Below are positions 28,574 to 36,184 of a stretch of DNA of 64,000 nt, one piece after another. The position numbers and the translations under genes are program-made. The notes beneath the pieces were generated by a model. It saw only the letters and a list, made by a program, of their open reading frames with translations. It was not told where the DNA came from and did not search any database. The number at the start of each line of letters is the position of its first letter. The first letter of the stretch is position 1. This DNA comes from CF-46 sp042408445. GTDB taxonomy: Bacteria > Chloroflexota > Limnocylindria > Limnocylindrales > CSP1-4. The stretch covers positions 1-64,000 of the forward strand of contig JBHORC010000019.1 in NCBI GenBank assembly GCA_042408445.1, written 5' to 3'.

Positions 28574-29470
28574 CTACTCGGAGATCGGGCGGTTCAGGGT
28601 GCGGAAGTCGATCTCGTCCTGATTCGGGCCGCCACGGACGCCCGTGTCGAGCGCATCGATGGCGTCGAGCTCATCGGGCGACAGCGAGAAGTCGAACAGG
28701 TCGATGTTTTCCGCGATCCGTTCGGGTCGCACGGACTTCGGGACGGCCGAGCGACCGCGATCCACGTGCCAGCGGAGGATCACCTGCGCCACGGTCCTGC
28801 CGTGGCGTTCTGCGATCGAGGCGATGATCGGGTCGGCGAGCGCGCTCTTCGGCGCCTTGTCGTCGGACGGTCGGTAGACGTACACGCCGCCGAGCGGCGA
28901 CCACGCCTGCGTCACGATTCCGAGTCGCTCGTGAGCCGCCCGAAGATCCGGCTGCGTGTAGTAGGGATGGACCTCGATCTGGTTGACGGCCGGCACGACA
29001 TCCACCTGGGGCAGGAACCGGTCGAGATGAGCCGTGCTGAAGTTGGAGACGCCGATGGCGCGTGCCCGCCCATCGTGGAGGAGCCGCTCGGCGCCGCGAT
29101 AGGCGTCGATGGTCGATTCGAAGGCCTGCGGCAGCGGCTGGTGCAGGAAGTACAGGTCGATCGTGTCGAGCCCGAGCTTTCGCGTGCTGACGTCGAACGC
29201 GTGCAGGACGCCGTCGAAGCTGTAGCTGCTGACCCATGCCTTGGTCTGGATGAACAGATCGGAGCGGTCGATGCCGCTGGCGGCGATCGCGGCGCCGACC
29301 TCGCGCTCGTTGCCATAGGAGGCGGCGGTGTCGATCATCCGGTAGCCGACGCGCAGGGCCTCCTCGACCGCCGCCTGCGTGACGTCCGGCGGGGTCTGGA
29401 AGACACCGAAGCCGAGGACCGGAAGGTCGACCCCGTTGTTGAGTGACAGCGTTGGCGGAGTTGGCAGCAT
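28574..29470 (-). CDS. Aldo/keto reductase
   Basis: NADPH-dependent oxidoreductase with a TIM barrel. The 298 residues show DTAASYGNEREVGAAI (catalytic Asp and Tyr), TKAWVSS for the Lys, LHQPLP for the His, and the cofactor-binding C-terminal segment AVPKSVRPERIAENIDLFDF. It fits the 2,5-diketogluconate reductase/plant-aldose-reductase branch. ATG at 29470 is preceded by a GGAAGAGG box. It stands between lepA and rpsT and is divergent from rpsT; no pathway link is evident. Confidence 0.92.
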   Translation of the reverse strand: MLPTPPTLSLNNGVDLPVLGFGVFQTPPDVTQAAVEEALRVGYRMIDTAASYGNEREVGAAIAASGIDRSDLFIQTKAWVSSYSFDGVLHAFDVSTRKLGLDTIDLYFLHQPLPQAFESTIDAYRGAERLLHDGRARAIGVSNFSTAHLDRFLPQVDVVPAVNQIEVHPYYTQPDLRAAHERLGIVTQAWSPLGGVYVYRPSDDKAPKSALADPIIASIAERHGRTVAQVILRWHVDRGRSAVPKSVRPERIAENIDLFDFSLSPDELDAIDALDTGVRGGPNQDEIDFRTLNRPISE

Positions 29471-29727
29471 CGTTCGACGCCTCTTCCTGGAGATCTGGGC
29501 GGCAACGCATCGAAGCATGCGTCACCGGCTCTGGTCCCGCCGCCGGCGACGACGGAGTGGCGATCTCATGCCACCGATCGAGGCGAGGGTCGTCACCCTC
29601 GGCCTGGTCGGTCCGAGGGTCGCATCGTTGGTCAGGACCGAGCTCACCTGCTACCATCCGCGTTCGGTTCGGCGCCCCACCGTCGCGCCGTGACGTCACT
29701 GAAACCCTGATCCGAGAGGTCCCACCC

Positions 29728-30342
29728 TTGGCCAAGACGCCCCGCACCTGGACGGGCGCACGATCGCCGTCGGGCTTGAAGCGCGTCCGTCAGGCTGAGC
29801 GCCGGCGCGACATCCTTCAGCCCCGGCGAAGTGCTGCGAAGACCTTCGTCACGACCGCGCTGAGCGTCGCGACGGCCGACGCGGACCCGGCGGCTGCTGC
29901 CCTTGCGCTCTCCGTGGCCCATGCGGCGCTCGATCGCGCGGCAAAGGTCGGCGCGATCCACCCGAACGCGGCCGCGCGGCGGAAGTCCCGCCTGACGCTC
30001 AAGTTCAACGCCGCGACCGGCGGCGCCGCCGTCCAGACGACGGGCCGGGTCGTGAAGACGACCTCGAAGGCACAGGCAGCCAAGGCCGCCAAGTCGCGCA
30101 TCGCCGCCGGCAAGGCGAACAAGGCGAAGGGTGCCCAGACGGCGGCCGGCAAGGCGCGCGCAGCGGTCTCGAAGACCGCCCGTGCCGAGGCCGCGGCAAC
30201 GTCCGCTCCGGCAGCGACCGTCGAGGCAACGCCGAAGCCCGCCGCGAAGCCGCGTGCCGCGGCGAAGTCGGCGACCACGAAGCCGGCCGCCAAGGCGACC
30301 GCGACGAAGAAGCCCGCCCGCAAGGCTGCTGCGAAGAGCTGA
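29728..30342 (+). CDS. rpsT: 30S ribosomal protein S20 with a long Ala/Lys/Pro-rich C-terminal tail
   Basis: Residues ~1-90 are S20: basic N-terminal helix with LKRVRQAERRR, central helices, and the hallmark LDRAAKVGAIHPNAAARRKSR. Normal S20 ends there (85-90 residues). This one continues for about 115 residues of Ala, Lys, Thr and Pro with KxAAK-like repeats, like bacterial histone H1-type proteins. The TTG start at 29728 is supported by GAGAGGT seven bases upstream and by the S20-like start; earlier in-frame residues are noise. It neighbours lepA as in many bacteria. A terminator follows 21 bases after the stop. The tail may bind rRNA or DNA; that is inference. Confidence 0.9.
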   Translation: MAKTPRTWTGARSPSGLKRVRQAERRRDILQPRRSAAKTFVTTALSVATADADPAAAALALSVAHAALDRAAKVGAIHPNAAARRKSRLTLKFNAATGGAAVQTTGRVVKTTSKAQAAKAAKSRIAAGKANKAKGAQTAAGKARAAVSKTARAEAAATSAPAATVEATPKPAAKPRAAAKSATTKPAAKATATKKPARKAAAKS

Positions 30343-30363
30343 TCCGCCCAGCCGGCAGAGAAG

Positions 30364-30388
30364 CGCCCCGGTTTCGTCCGGGGCGTTT
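30364..30388 (+). terminator. Rho-independent terminator after rpsT
   Basis: Perfect eight-base stem CGCCCCGG / TTTCGT loop / CCGGGGCG (30364-30385) followed by TTT and an AT-richer stretch. It lies 21 bases after the rpsT stop. Confidence 0.8.
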
Positions 30389-30425
30389 CGATTCCTCGAT
30401 GGTGCGGCGCGCGGCCGCCGGTGGG

Positions 30426-30986
30426 TCAGTGGCTCGCGAGGCGCGTCTCCGAGCCGGACTTCGGCCGGAAGGCGCCGTAGAGCAGCCCGCCACCCAGGCC
30501 ACCCGCGAGCGTCAGGACGAGCACGGTCCCGGCGGATGACAGCTGCTGACGCCAGTAGAAGCCACTGAAGCTGCTCGCGTCCGTGATGCCGGCCGCCGCG
30601 AGCTCCGCGCTGTTGTCCTCGCGGTACCGCGCGAAGACGCAGTCCGCGCCACCGCTGCACGAGAGTGATCCGCCCAGCTCTGTGGGCCGGTAGCCGTTGT
30701 CGCCGAAGAAGAACAGCGCCTTCACCGCGAGGAGCAGCAACGCCATCGTCAGGCCGGTCGCGACGCCCGCGAGAAGGGCGTTCGAGAGGATCCGCGTCCA
30801 CGGTCCGCGACGCCGGTCGCTCCGCTGGTTCGCGTAGTAGCCGATCAGCAGGCCGGCCGGGAACGCGAGCAGCCAGTAGAACGGCTCGATCGGGATGACC
30901 AGCAGGAAGCTGATCGCGATCGTGACCGCCATGCCGATCCCGACGTACGCCGCGACGACGGCGCCATGGTCCGCGACCCTCGTCAC
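30426..30986 (-). CDS. Conserved-looking membrane protein of unknown function
   Basis: A 186-residue protein with about four hydrophobic helices: ~12-32, ~35-50 (IEPFYWLLAFPAGLLIGYYAN), ~66-90 and ~150-172. A loop of ~55 residues between helices 3 and 4 carries a Cys pair (LSCSGGADCVF), probably outside. The family is not recognised. Its GTG start overlaps the eno stop (GTGA), so it is the last gene of the pgk-eno group. Confidence 0.78.
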   Translation of the reverse strand: MTRVADHGAVVAAYVGIGMAVTIAISFLLVIPIEPFYWLLAFPAGLLIGYYANQRSDRRRGPWTRILSNALLAGVATGLTMALLLLAVKALFFFGDNGYRPTELGGSLSCSGGADCVFARYREDNSAELAAAGITDASSFSGFYWRQQLSSAGTVLVLTLAGGLGGGLLYGAFRPKSGSETRLASH

Positions 30987-32389
30987 GCGCGAACGCCCGT
31001 CTCGCTCCCGGTCCGCGCCGGCTCACCCTCCGTATCCAGCGCCGTCTCGAACCAGCGCGGGTTCGCAGCGCGAATGCCCGGCAGCGTGCCGGCGAGCGCG
31101 GACCAGGCGAGGCACTCCGCCGCGTCGCCGAGCTCATCCTCGATCCGGAGCAGCCGGTTGTACTTCGCGACCCGCTCGCTCCGCGACGGCGCCCCGGTCT
31201 TGATCTGGCCGGTGCCCATCGCGACGACGAGGTCGGCGATCGTCGTGTCCTCGGTCTCGCCGGAGCGGTGCGACACGATGGCCGTCCAGCCGGCGCGCCG
31301 GGCGAGGTCGATCGCATCGATCGTCTCGCTCAGCGTCCCGATCTGGTTGAGCTTGATCAGGACGCTGTTGGCGGAGTGCTCGGCGAGACCGCGCGCGATC
31401 CGGTCCGTGTTCGTCACGAACAGGTCGTCGCCGACGAGCTGCACCCGATCGCCCAGGCGGCGGTTCAGCTCCGCCCAACCGGCCCAGTCGTCCTCCGCGA
31501 GGCCGTCCTCGATCGAGACGATCGGGTAGCGGCCCACCCAGTCGGCCCAGAGGTCGATGAGCTCGCCCGAATCGAGCGTCCGGTTCTCCGTCGCGAGCCG
31601 GTAGCGCGTCGGGCCGCCGTCGCCGCCGGCCGCCTCCTCGACGAGCTCCGTGGTGGCCGGGTCGAGCGCGATCGCGACCTGCTCGCCGGGCACGTAGCCG
31701 GCCTTCTCGATCGCCCGGAGGATCACCTCGATCGCGGCCTGGTTGGAGCCGAGCGATGGCGCGAAGCCGCCCTCGTCGCCCTGGCCGGTCGCGTGCCCCT
31801 CGTCGTGGAGGATCGTTCGGAGCGCCGCGAAGATCTCGGCGCCGGCTCGCAGCGCGCGGGAGAACTCGGGGAACGCCAGCGGCATGACCATGAACTCCTG
31901 GAAGTCCGTGGAGTCCTGGGCGTGCTTGCCGCCGTTGAGGATGTTGAACATCGGGACGGGCAGGTAGCGCGCGGCCGCCCCGCCGAGATACCGATACAGG
32001 GGCAGGTCGTGGGCGGCTGCCGCAGCGTGCGCGGCCGCGAGCGAGACGCCGAGGATCGCGTTGGCCCCGAGATTTGCCTTGTTCGGCGTCCCGTCGAGGT
32101 CGATCAGGAGGTCGTCGATCCCGCGCTGATCGGCCGCATCGAGGCCGACGACCTCCGGCGCGATCCGGTCGGTCACGTTCGAGACGGCGGTCAGGACGCC
32201 CTTGCCGCCGTAGCGGGAGCGGTCGCCGTCCCGCAGCTCCACGGCCTCGTGGGCGCCGGTCGAGGCGCCGGACGGCACGGCCGCGCGGCCGACGGATCCG
32301 TCCGCCAGCAGCACGTCGACCTCGACCGTCGGATTGCCGCGCGAGTCGAGGATCTGCCGCGCGTCGACCGCGTCGATGATCGTGTTCAC
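30983..32389 (-). CDS. eno: Enolase (phosphopyruvate hydratase)
   Basis: Converts 2-phosphoglycerate to phosphoenolpyruvate in glycolysis. The 468 residues show the start DARQILDSRGNPTVEVDV, GASTGAHEAVELRDGD, metal Asp/Glu in VSIEDGLAEDDW and VGDDLFVTN, the signature LIKLNQIGTLSETIDAI, and SHRSGETEDTTIADL. It is slightly longer than usual (~430), from a small insert before YRLATENRTL and a short tail. GTG at 32389 overlaps the pgk stop (GTGA). Confidence 0.97.
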   Translation of the reverse strand: MNTIIDAVDARQILDSRGNPTVEVDVLLADGSVGRAAVPSGASTGAHEAVELRDGDRSRYGGKGVLTAVSNVTDRIAPEVVGLDAADQRGIDDLLIDLDGTPNKANLGANAILGVSLAAAHAAAAAHDLPLYRYLGGAAARYLPVPMFNILNGGKHAQDSTDFQEFMVMPLAFPEFSRALRAGAEIFAALRTILHDEGHATGQGDEGGFAPSLGSNQAAIEVILRAIEKAGYVPGEQVAIALDPATTELVEEAAGGDGGPTRYRLATENRTLDSGELIDLWADWVGRYPIVSIEDGLAEDDWAGWAELNRRLGDRVQLVGDDLFVTNTDRIARGLAEHSANSVLIKLNQIGTLSETIDAIDLARRAGWTAIVSHRSGETEDTTIADLVVAMGTGQIKTGAPSRSERVAKYNRLLRIEDELGDAAECLAWSALAGTLPGIRAANPRWFETALDTEGEPARTGSETGVRA

Positions 32390-33651
32390 GCGCGCGCCGC
32401 GGATGCGGCCGGCTGCTGCCTGCGACCGCTCGCGGCCGCGTCGCCGCCCGCATCGCCGGCTGGGCGGTCCTGCAGGACGGCGATCCCGGGCAGCTCGCGG
32501 CCCTCGAGGAACTCCAGCGACGCGCCGCCGCCGGTGCTGATGTGGGTGAACTTCTCGGCGAGGCCCTGCCGCTCGATCGCGGCGACGCTGTCGCCGCCAC
32601 CCACGACGACGGTCACGCCGTGCTCGGCCCGGTCCGCCAGGTACCGGGCGATCGCGTTCGTGCCGTGGGCGAACGACGGGATCTCGAACACGCCGAGCGG
32701 TCCGTTCCAGAGGACGGTGCGGGCGTCGGCGAGGGATTCCTCGATCGCGCGGCGGCTCTTCTCGCCGACGTCGACGATGTGCCAGGACGCGGGGAACTTC
32801 TCGGTGCCGATCGTCTTGTACTCGGTCCCGCGGGTGACTTCCTTGGCGATCACCACGTCCGTCGGGAGGACGACGTTCACGCCGGCCTCCTCGGCCGCGG
32901 TGAGGATCCGCCGCGCATCGTCGACGCGATCGTGCTCGGCGAGGCTCTTGCCGACCGACTTGCCCTTCGCAAGCAGGAACGTGTTCGCCATCCCGCCGCC
33001 CAGGACGAGCGTGTCGACCTTCGTCAGCAGGTGGTCGATCACCTTGATCTTGTCGCTGACCTTCGCCCCGCCGAGGATCGCCGCGAACGGCCGCTCGGGG
33101 TTCTCGAGGAGGCGGCTCAGGACGGCGATCTCCCGCTCCATCAGGAGGCCGGCGTAGGCCGGCAGGAGCTTGGCGATCCCGACCGTCGAGGCGTGGGCGC
33201 GGTGTGCCGTCCCGAACGCGTCGTTCACATAGACGTCCGCGTACGACGCGAGCGCCTTGGCGAAGCCGGGATCGTTCTTCTCCTCCTCGGCGTGGAAGCG
33301 GAGGTTCTCCAGGAGGATCGCCTCGCCCGGTCGCATGCGCTTCACGGCATCCTCCGTGCCGATCCCGAGGGCATCACCGGTGACGGGCACGTTCTTGCGG
33401 AGGAGCTGGCTGAGGCGCTGGCCCACCGGCCGGAGGCGGAGGCTGTCCTGGACCTTGCCGTCCGGCCGGCCGAGGTGGCTCGCGAGAATCACCTTCGCAC
33501 CCGCGTTCAGCAGCGTCGTGATCGTCGGCAGCGCGCCCCGGATGCGGGAATCGTCGGTCACCTTGCCATCGGCAAGCGGGACGTTGAAGTCGACCCGGAC
33601 GAACACGCGCTTGCCCGCGGGGTCGAAGTCGCGGATGGTCAGCTTCTCCAT
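32386..33651 (-). CDS. pgk: Phosphoglycerate kinase
   Basis: Makes ATP and 3-phosphoglycerate from 1,3-bisphosphoglycerate. The 421 residues show VFVRVDFNVPLADGKVTDD at the start, ASHLGRP, the hinge region, NGPLGVFE and the nucleotide loop VVVGGGDSVAA...THISTGGGASLEFLEG. After the normal end (ELPGIAVL) it carries an extra ~28-residue Ala/Gly/Arg tail. Between gap and eno, coupled to eno by overlap. Confidence 0.97.
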   Translation of the reverse strand: MEKLTIRDFDPAGKRVFVRVDFNVPLADGKVTDDSRIRGALPTITTLLNAGAKVILASHLGRPDGKVQDSLRLRPVGQRLSQLLRKNVPVTGDALGIGTEDAVKRMRPGEAILLENLRFHAEEEKNDPGFAKALASYADVYVNDAFGTAHRAHASTVGIAKLLPAYAGLLMEREIAVLSRLLENPERPFAAILGGAKVSDKIKVIDHLLTKVDTLVLGGGMANTFLLAKGKSVGKSLAEHDRVDDARRILTAAEEAGVNVVLPTDVVIAKEVTRGTEYKTIGTEKFPASWHIVDVGEKSRRAIEESLADARTVLWNGPLGVFEIPSFAHGTNAIARYLADRAEHGVTVVVGGGDSVAAIERQGLAEKFTHISTGGGASLEFLEGRELPGIAVLQDRPAGDAGGDAAASGRRQQPAASAARA

Positions 33652-33708
33652 GGGTGTGGTGCCTCGAGCGCGTGGCGCGGTAGCGCGGTGATGGCGATGG
33701 ATGTCGGG

Positions 33709-33741
33709 CCGGGTGCGTCGCGTTCGGCAAGGCGCACCCGG
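33709..33741 (-). terminator. Hairpin between gap and pgk (attenuator or terminator)
   Basis: Inverted repeat CCGGGTGCG (33709-33717) and CGCACCCGG (33733-33741) with a 15-base loop, eleven bases after the gap stop and 57 bases before pgk. No T-run. It may reduce read-through so that gap is made in excess over pgk and eno. Confidence 0.45.
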
Positions 33742-33751
33742 CGCGCGAGGG

Positions 33752-34774
33752 TCAGGCGGCCGCGACGGGCAGACGCGCAGCGACGAACCCGATGAGGTCC
33801 GCGACGCGGCAGCTGTAGCCCCACTCGTTGTCGTACCAGCTGATCACCTTGACCATGGTCCCGTCGAGGACCATCGTCGAGGCCGCGTCGACGATCGATG
33901 AGCGAGCGTCGCCGCGGAAGTCCGTCGACACGAGCGGCTCGTCGCTGACACCGAGGATCCCCTTGAGCGGTCCGGCGGCGGCGGTCCGGAATGCGTCGTT
34001 GACCTCCTCGACGCTGGTCGGTCGGGAGACGTCGGCGGTGAAGTCGACGACGCTCACGGTCGGCGTCGGGACGCGCAGGCTGAACCCGTCGAACTTGCCC
34101 TTCAGGTCCGGGATCACGAGCGCGAGCGCCTTCGCCGCCCCGGTCGTCGTCGGGATGATGTTCAGCCCGGCCGCGCGGGCGCGCCGCGGATCCTTGTGGG
34201 CGACGTCCAGGATTCGCTGGTCGTTCGTGTACGAGTGGATCGTGTTCATCAGACCGCGCTGGATCCCGAGCAGATCGTGGACGACCTTCGCCGCGGGGGC
34301 CAGGCAGTTCGTCGTGCAGCTCGCGTTGCTGATGACGTGGTGCGCCGCCGGGTCGTAGCGGTCCTCGTTCACGCCGAGGACGATCGTGATGTCCTCGCCC
34401 TTCGCCGGCGCGCTGATCACGACCTTCTTCGCCCCGGCCGCGATGTGGGCCTTCGCCTTGTCCGCGTCGGTGAAGATCCCGGTCGACTCGAGGACGACGT
34501 CGACGCCGAGATCGCCCCACGGGAGTGCCGCGGGATCCTTCTCCTTCAGGACCTTGATCTCGCGGCCGTCGATGATCAGGGCGTCATCGGTGTGGTCGAC
34601 GGTGCCGGGATACGCGCCGTACGTCGAGTCGTGCTTGAACAGGAGCGCGTTCAGCGACGTGTCGACGAGGTCGTTGACGGCGACGACCTCGACGTCCGGC
34701 GTCCGCTCGATCAGCGCCTTGAGCGATTGACGGCCGATCCGGCCGAAGCCATTGATCCCGACGCGAACTGCCAT
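33752..34774 (-). CDS. gap: Glyceraldehyde-3-phosphate dehydrogenase
   Basis: Oxidises glyceraldehyde-3-phosphate with NAD to 1,3-bisphosphoglycerate. The 340 residues show VGINGFGRIGR at the start, the active-site SNASCTTNCLAPAAKV, TGAAKALALVIPDLKG, and the late SWYDNEWGYSCRVADL motif. ATG at 34774 follows a GGAGG box. Lead gene of the gap-pgk-eno series on the minus strand. Confidence 0.97.
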   Translation of the reverse strand: MAVRVGINGFGRIGRQSLKALIERTPDVEVVAVNDLVDTSLNALLFKHDSTYGAYPGTVDHTDDALIIDGREIKVLKEKDPAALPWGDLGVDVVLESTGIFTDADKAKAHIAAGAKKVVISAPAKGEDITIVLGVNEDRYDPAAHHVISNASCTTNCLAPAAKVVHDLLGIQRGLMNTIHSYTNDQRILDVAHKDPRRARAAGLNIIPTTTGAAKALALVIPDLKGKFDGFSLRVPTPTVSVVDFTADVSRPTSVEEVNDAFRTAAAGPLKGILGVSDEPLVSTDFRGDARSSIVDAASTMVLDGTMVKVISWYDNEWGYSCRVADLIGFVAARLPVAAA

Positions 34775-34987
34775 GGTTCCTGTCCTCCGCGAGACGCGGC
34801 CGCCGATCGGCATCCGCGTGATGTGGGCCCTGAGTCAGCGTTGCTGGGGCGCCGAGCGTGTGCGGCCGCCCCTCGTCCGTGATGGTTCCATCGTACGACG
34901 TGGCGCTGGCAGGGCCGTTCGGCCCGAAGGTCGCGGGACCGTTGCGGATGAGTTGCGAGGACGTTCTCGCCGCTCCTTGGCGGACAT

Positions 34988-35023
34988 GAAACGGCCCCCG
35001 CCGTCGCCGGCGAGGGCCGTTTC
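34988..35023 (-). terminator. Hairpin downstream of the DUF5679 gene
   Basis: Arms GAAACGGCCC (34988-34997) and GGGCCGTTTC (35014-35023) with a 16-base GC-rich loop that can pair further. It lies about 24 bases after the DUF5679 stop on the minus strand. The remainder of 34775-35046 holds the gap promoter region, in which I see no clear boxes. Confidence 0.6.
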
Positions 35024-35046
35024 CTTCGTCAAAGGTCGGGTCGGCG

Positions 35047-35187
35047 TCAGCCGCCGATCTTGAAGACCTTGCCGCCGCACTTCGGGCACGTGCCCTGGAG
35101 TGCCGGCTTGCCGTTCTTCATGGTGATTCGCTGCGCGTTCTGGACTTCGACCTTCATCTTGTCCTTCACGCAATAGGCTTCTGCCAT
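35047..35187 (-). CDS. DUF5679-type zinc-ribbon mini-protein
   Basis: A 46-residue protein with a CVKDKMKVEV start, a central NAQRITMKNGKPALQGTC and a CPKCGGKVFKIG end. The CxxC near the C-terminus together with the N-terminal Cys could hold one zinc. This matches the small DUF5679 family seen in Chloroflexota and some actinobacteria; its role is unknown. AGGAGGAG sits eight bases before the ATG and a hairpin follows the stop, so it is a real single-gene unit. Confidence 0.85.
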   Translation of the reverse strand: MAEAYCVKDKMKVEVQNAQRITMKNGKPALQGTCPKCGGKVFKIGG

Positions 35188-35254
35188 GGAGCGGGCTCCT
35201 CCTCGGTTCAGCGTGGCGTCACGGGAACCCTCGTCCCGCGTCCGCTGCTCACGA

Positions 35255-36172
35255 TCAGTTCCAGAGGGACGGCCGCCAGCGGTCCGTCCCGGCATCTCGC
35301 TTCTGACGATCCATCTGGGCGAGGATCAGGAGCGCCTCGAGCCCCGTCTCCACGCAGGCCGATTCCGCTGCATCTTTCGCCGCCCCCTCGACGAAGGCTC
35401 CGGTCGTCCGCTGCGCGTAGACCGCGCAGACGACGCCGGCCCGACAGCGAGCGAGCGAGGACAGCACCAGCAGGGCCGACGCCTCCATCTCGAAGTTCAT
35501 GACGCGCTGGCGCGCCATCTCCTCCGCCAGGTCAGGGTAACGGATGGGCAGTTGCGGAATGGGGCGCCCCTGCGCCCCGAAGAACCCCGGTGCCGTGGCC
35601 GTCAACCCGACGTGGGTCCGATGCCCGAGCCGCTCCGCTGCCTCGATCAGCGCCAGGACCGCCTCGTAATCGGCGACGGCCGGGTACCCATCGTGGACGA
35701 AGAAGCTCGTGGTCGACTCCAGCCGGACGGCGCCGGTCGAGACGATCAGATCCCCGAGGGAGATCTCCGGCTGGAGGCTCCCGCAGGAACCGACCCGGAC
35801 GAAGGTCGGTCGCTCCGTGATCGCCAGGATCTCGGCCACCGTGATCTCGACGTTGTCCGTGCCGATGCCGGTCGAGACGACCGACACCCGCGTGTCGTGA
35901 TACGTCCCGGTGACCGAGGCGAACTCCCGGTGTCGATGCTCGAACTCGACGTTGTCGAGACGCGCGGCGATCCGGTGGGTGCGGTCGGGGTCCCCGGGGA
36001 GGAGGATGTACTCGGCCAGTTGACCCGGTCCGAGTCCGATGTGGTACTGCCGGTCTCCGGTCGGGAGGGCAACGCGGGGATCCGCGTTCGGCAAGACCTC
36101 GTCCCTCACTCTGGCGTGCTTCGCTGGCGCGAAACTCGGGGGAGGATAGTCCTGGCCTCTTTCGAGCGTCAA
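35255..36172 (-). CDS. Nucleoside phosphorylase (uridine/purine nucleoside phosphorylase family)
   Basis: PNP_UDP_1 enzyme that splits nucleosides with phosphate. The 305 residues show YILLPGDPDRTHRIAA, VVSTGIGTDNVEI (phosphate/ribose site), RVGSCGSLQPEISLGDLIVS and the ribose Glu in MNFEMEASALLVL. The pattern is nearest to uridine phosphorylase-like members, but purine substrates cannot be excluded. The longest frame starts at a TTG without a ribosome-binding site, 12 bases after the surface protein gene. A GTG at 36109 is possible. Confidence 0.88.
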   Translation of the reverse strand: MTLERGQDYPPPSFAPAKHARVRDEVLPNADPRVALPTGDRQYHIGLGPGQLAEYILLPGDPDRTHRIAARLDNVEFEHRHREFASVTGTYHDTRVSVVSTGIGTDNVEITVAEILAITERPTFVRVGSCGSLQPEISLGDLIVSTGAVRLESTTSFFVHDGYPAVADYEAVLALIEAAERLGHRTHVGLTATAPGFFGAQGRPIPQLPIRYPDLAEEMARQRVMNFEMEASALLVLSSLARCRAGVVCAVYAQRTTGAFVEGAAKDAAESACVETGLEALLILAQMDRQKRDAGTDRWRPSLWN

Positions 36173-36184
36173 GCACGGCCACGC

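Noticed and set aside
29443..29727. N-terminal 95 residues preceding rpsT in the longest frame
   Set aside because: No similarity to S20 and overlaps the divergent aldo/keto reductase start; the TTG at 29728 has the ribosome-binding site.
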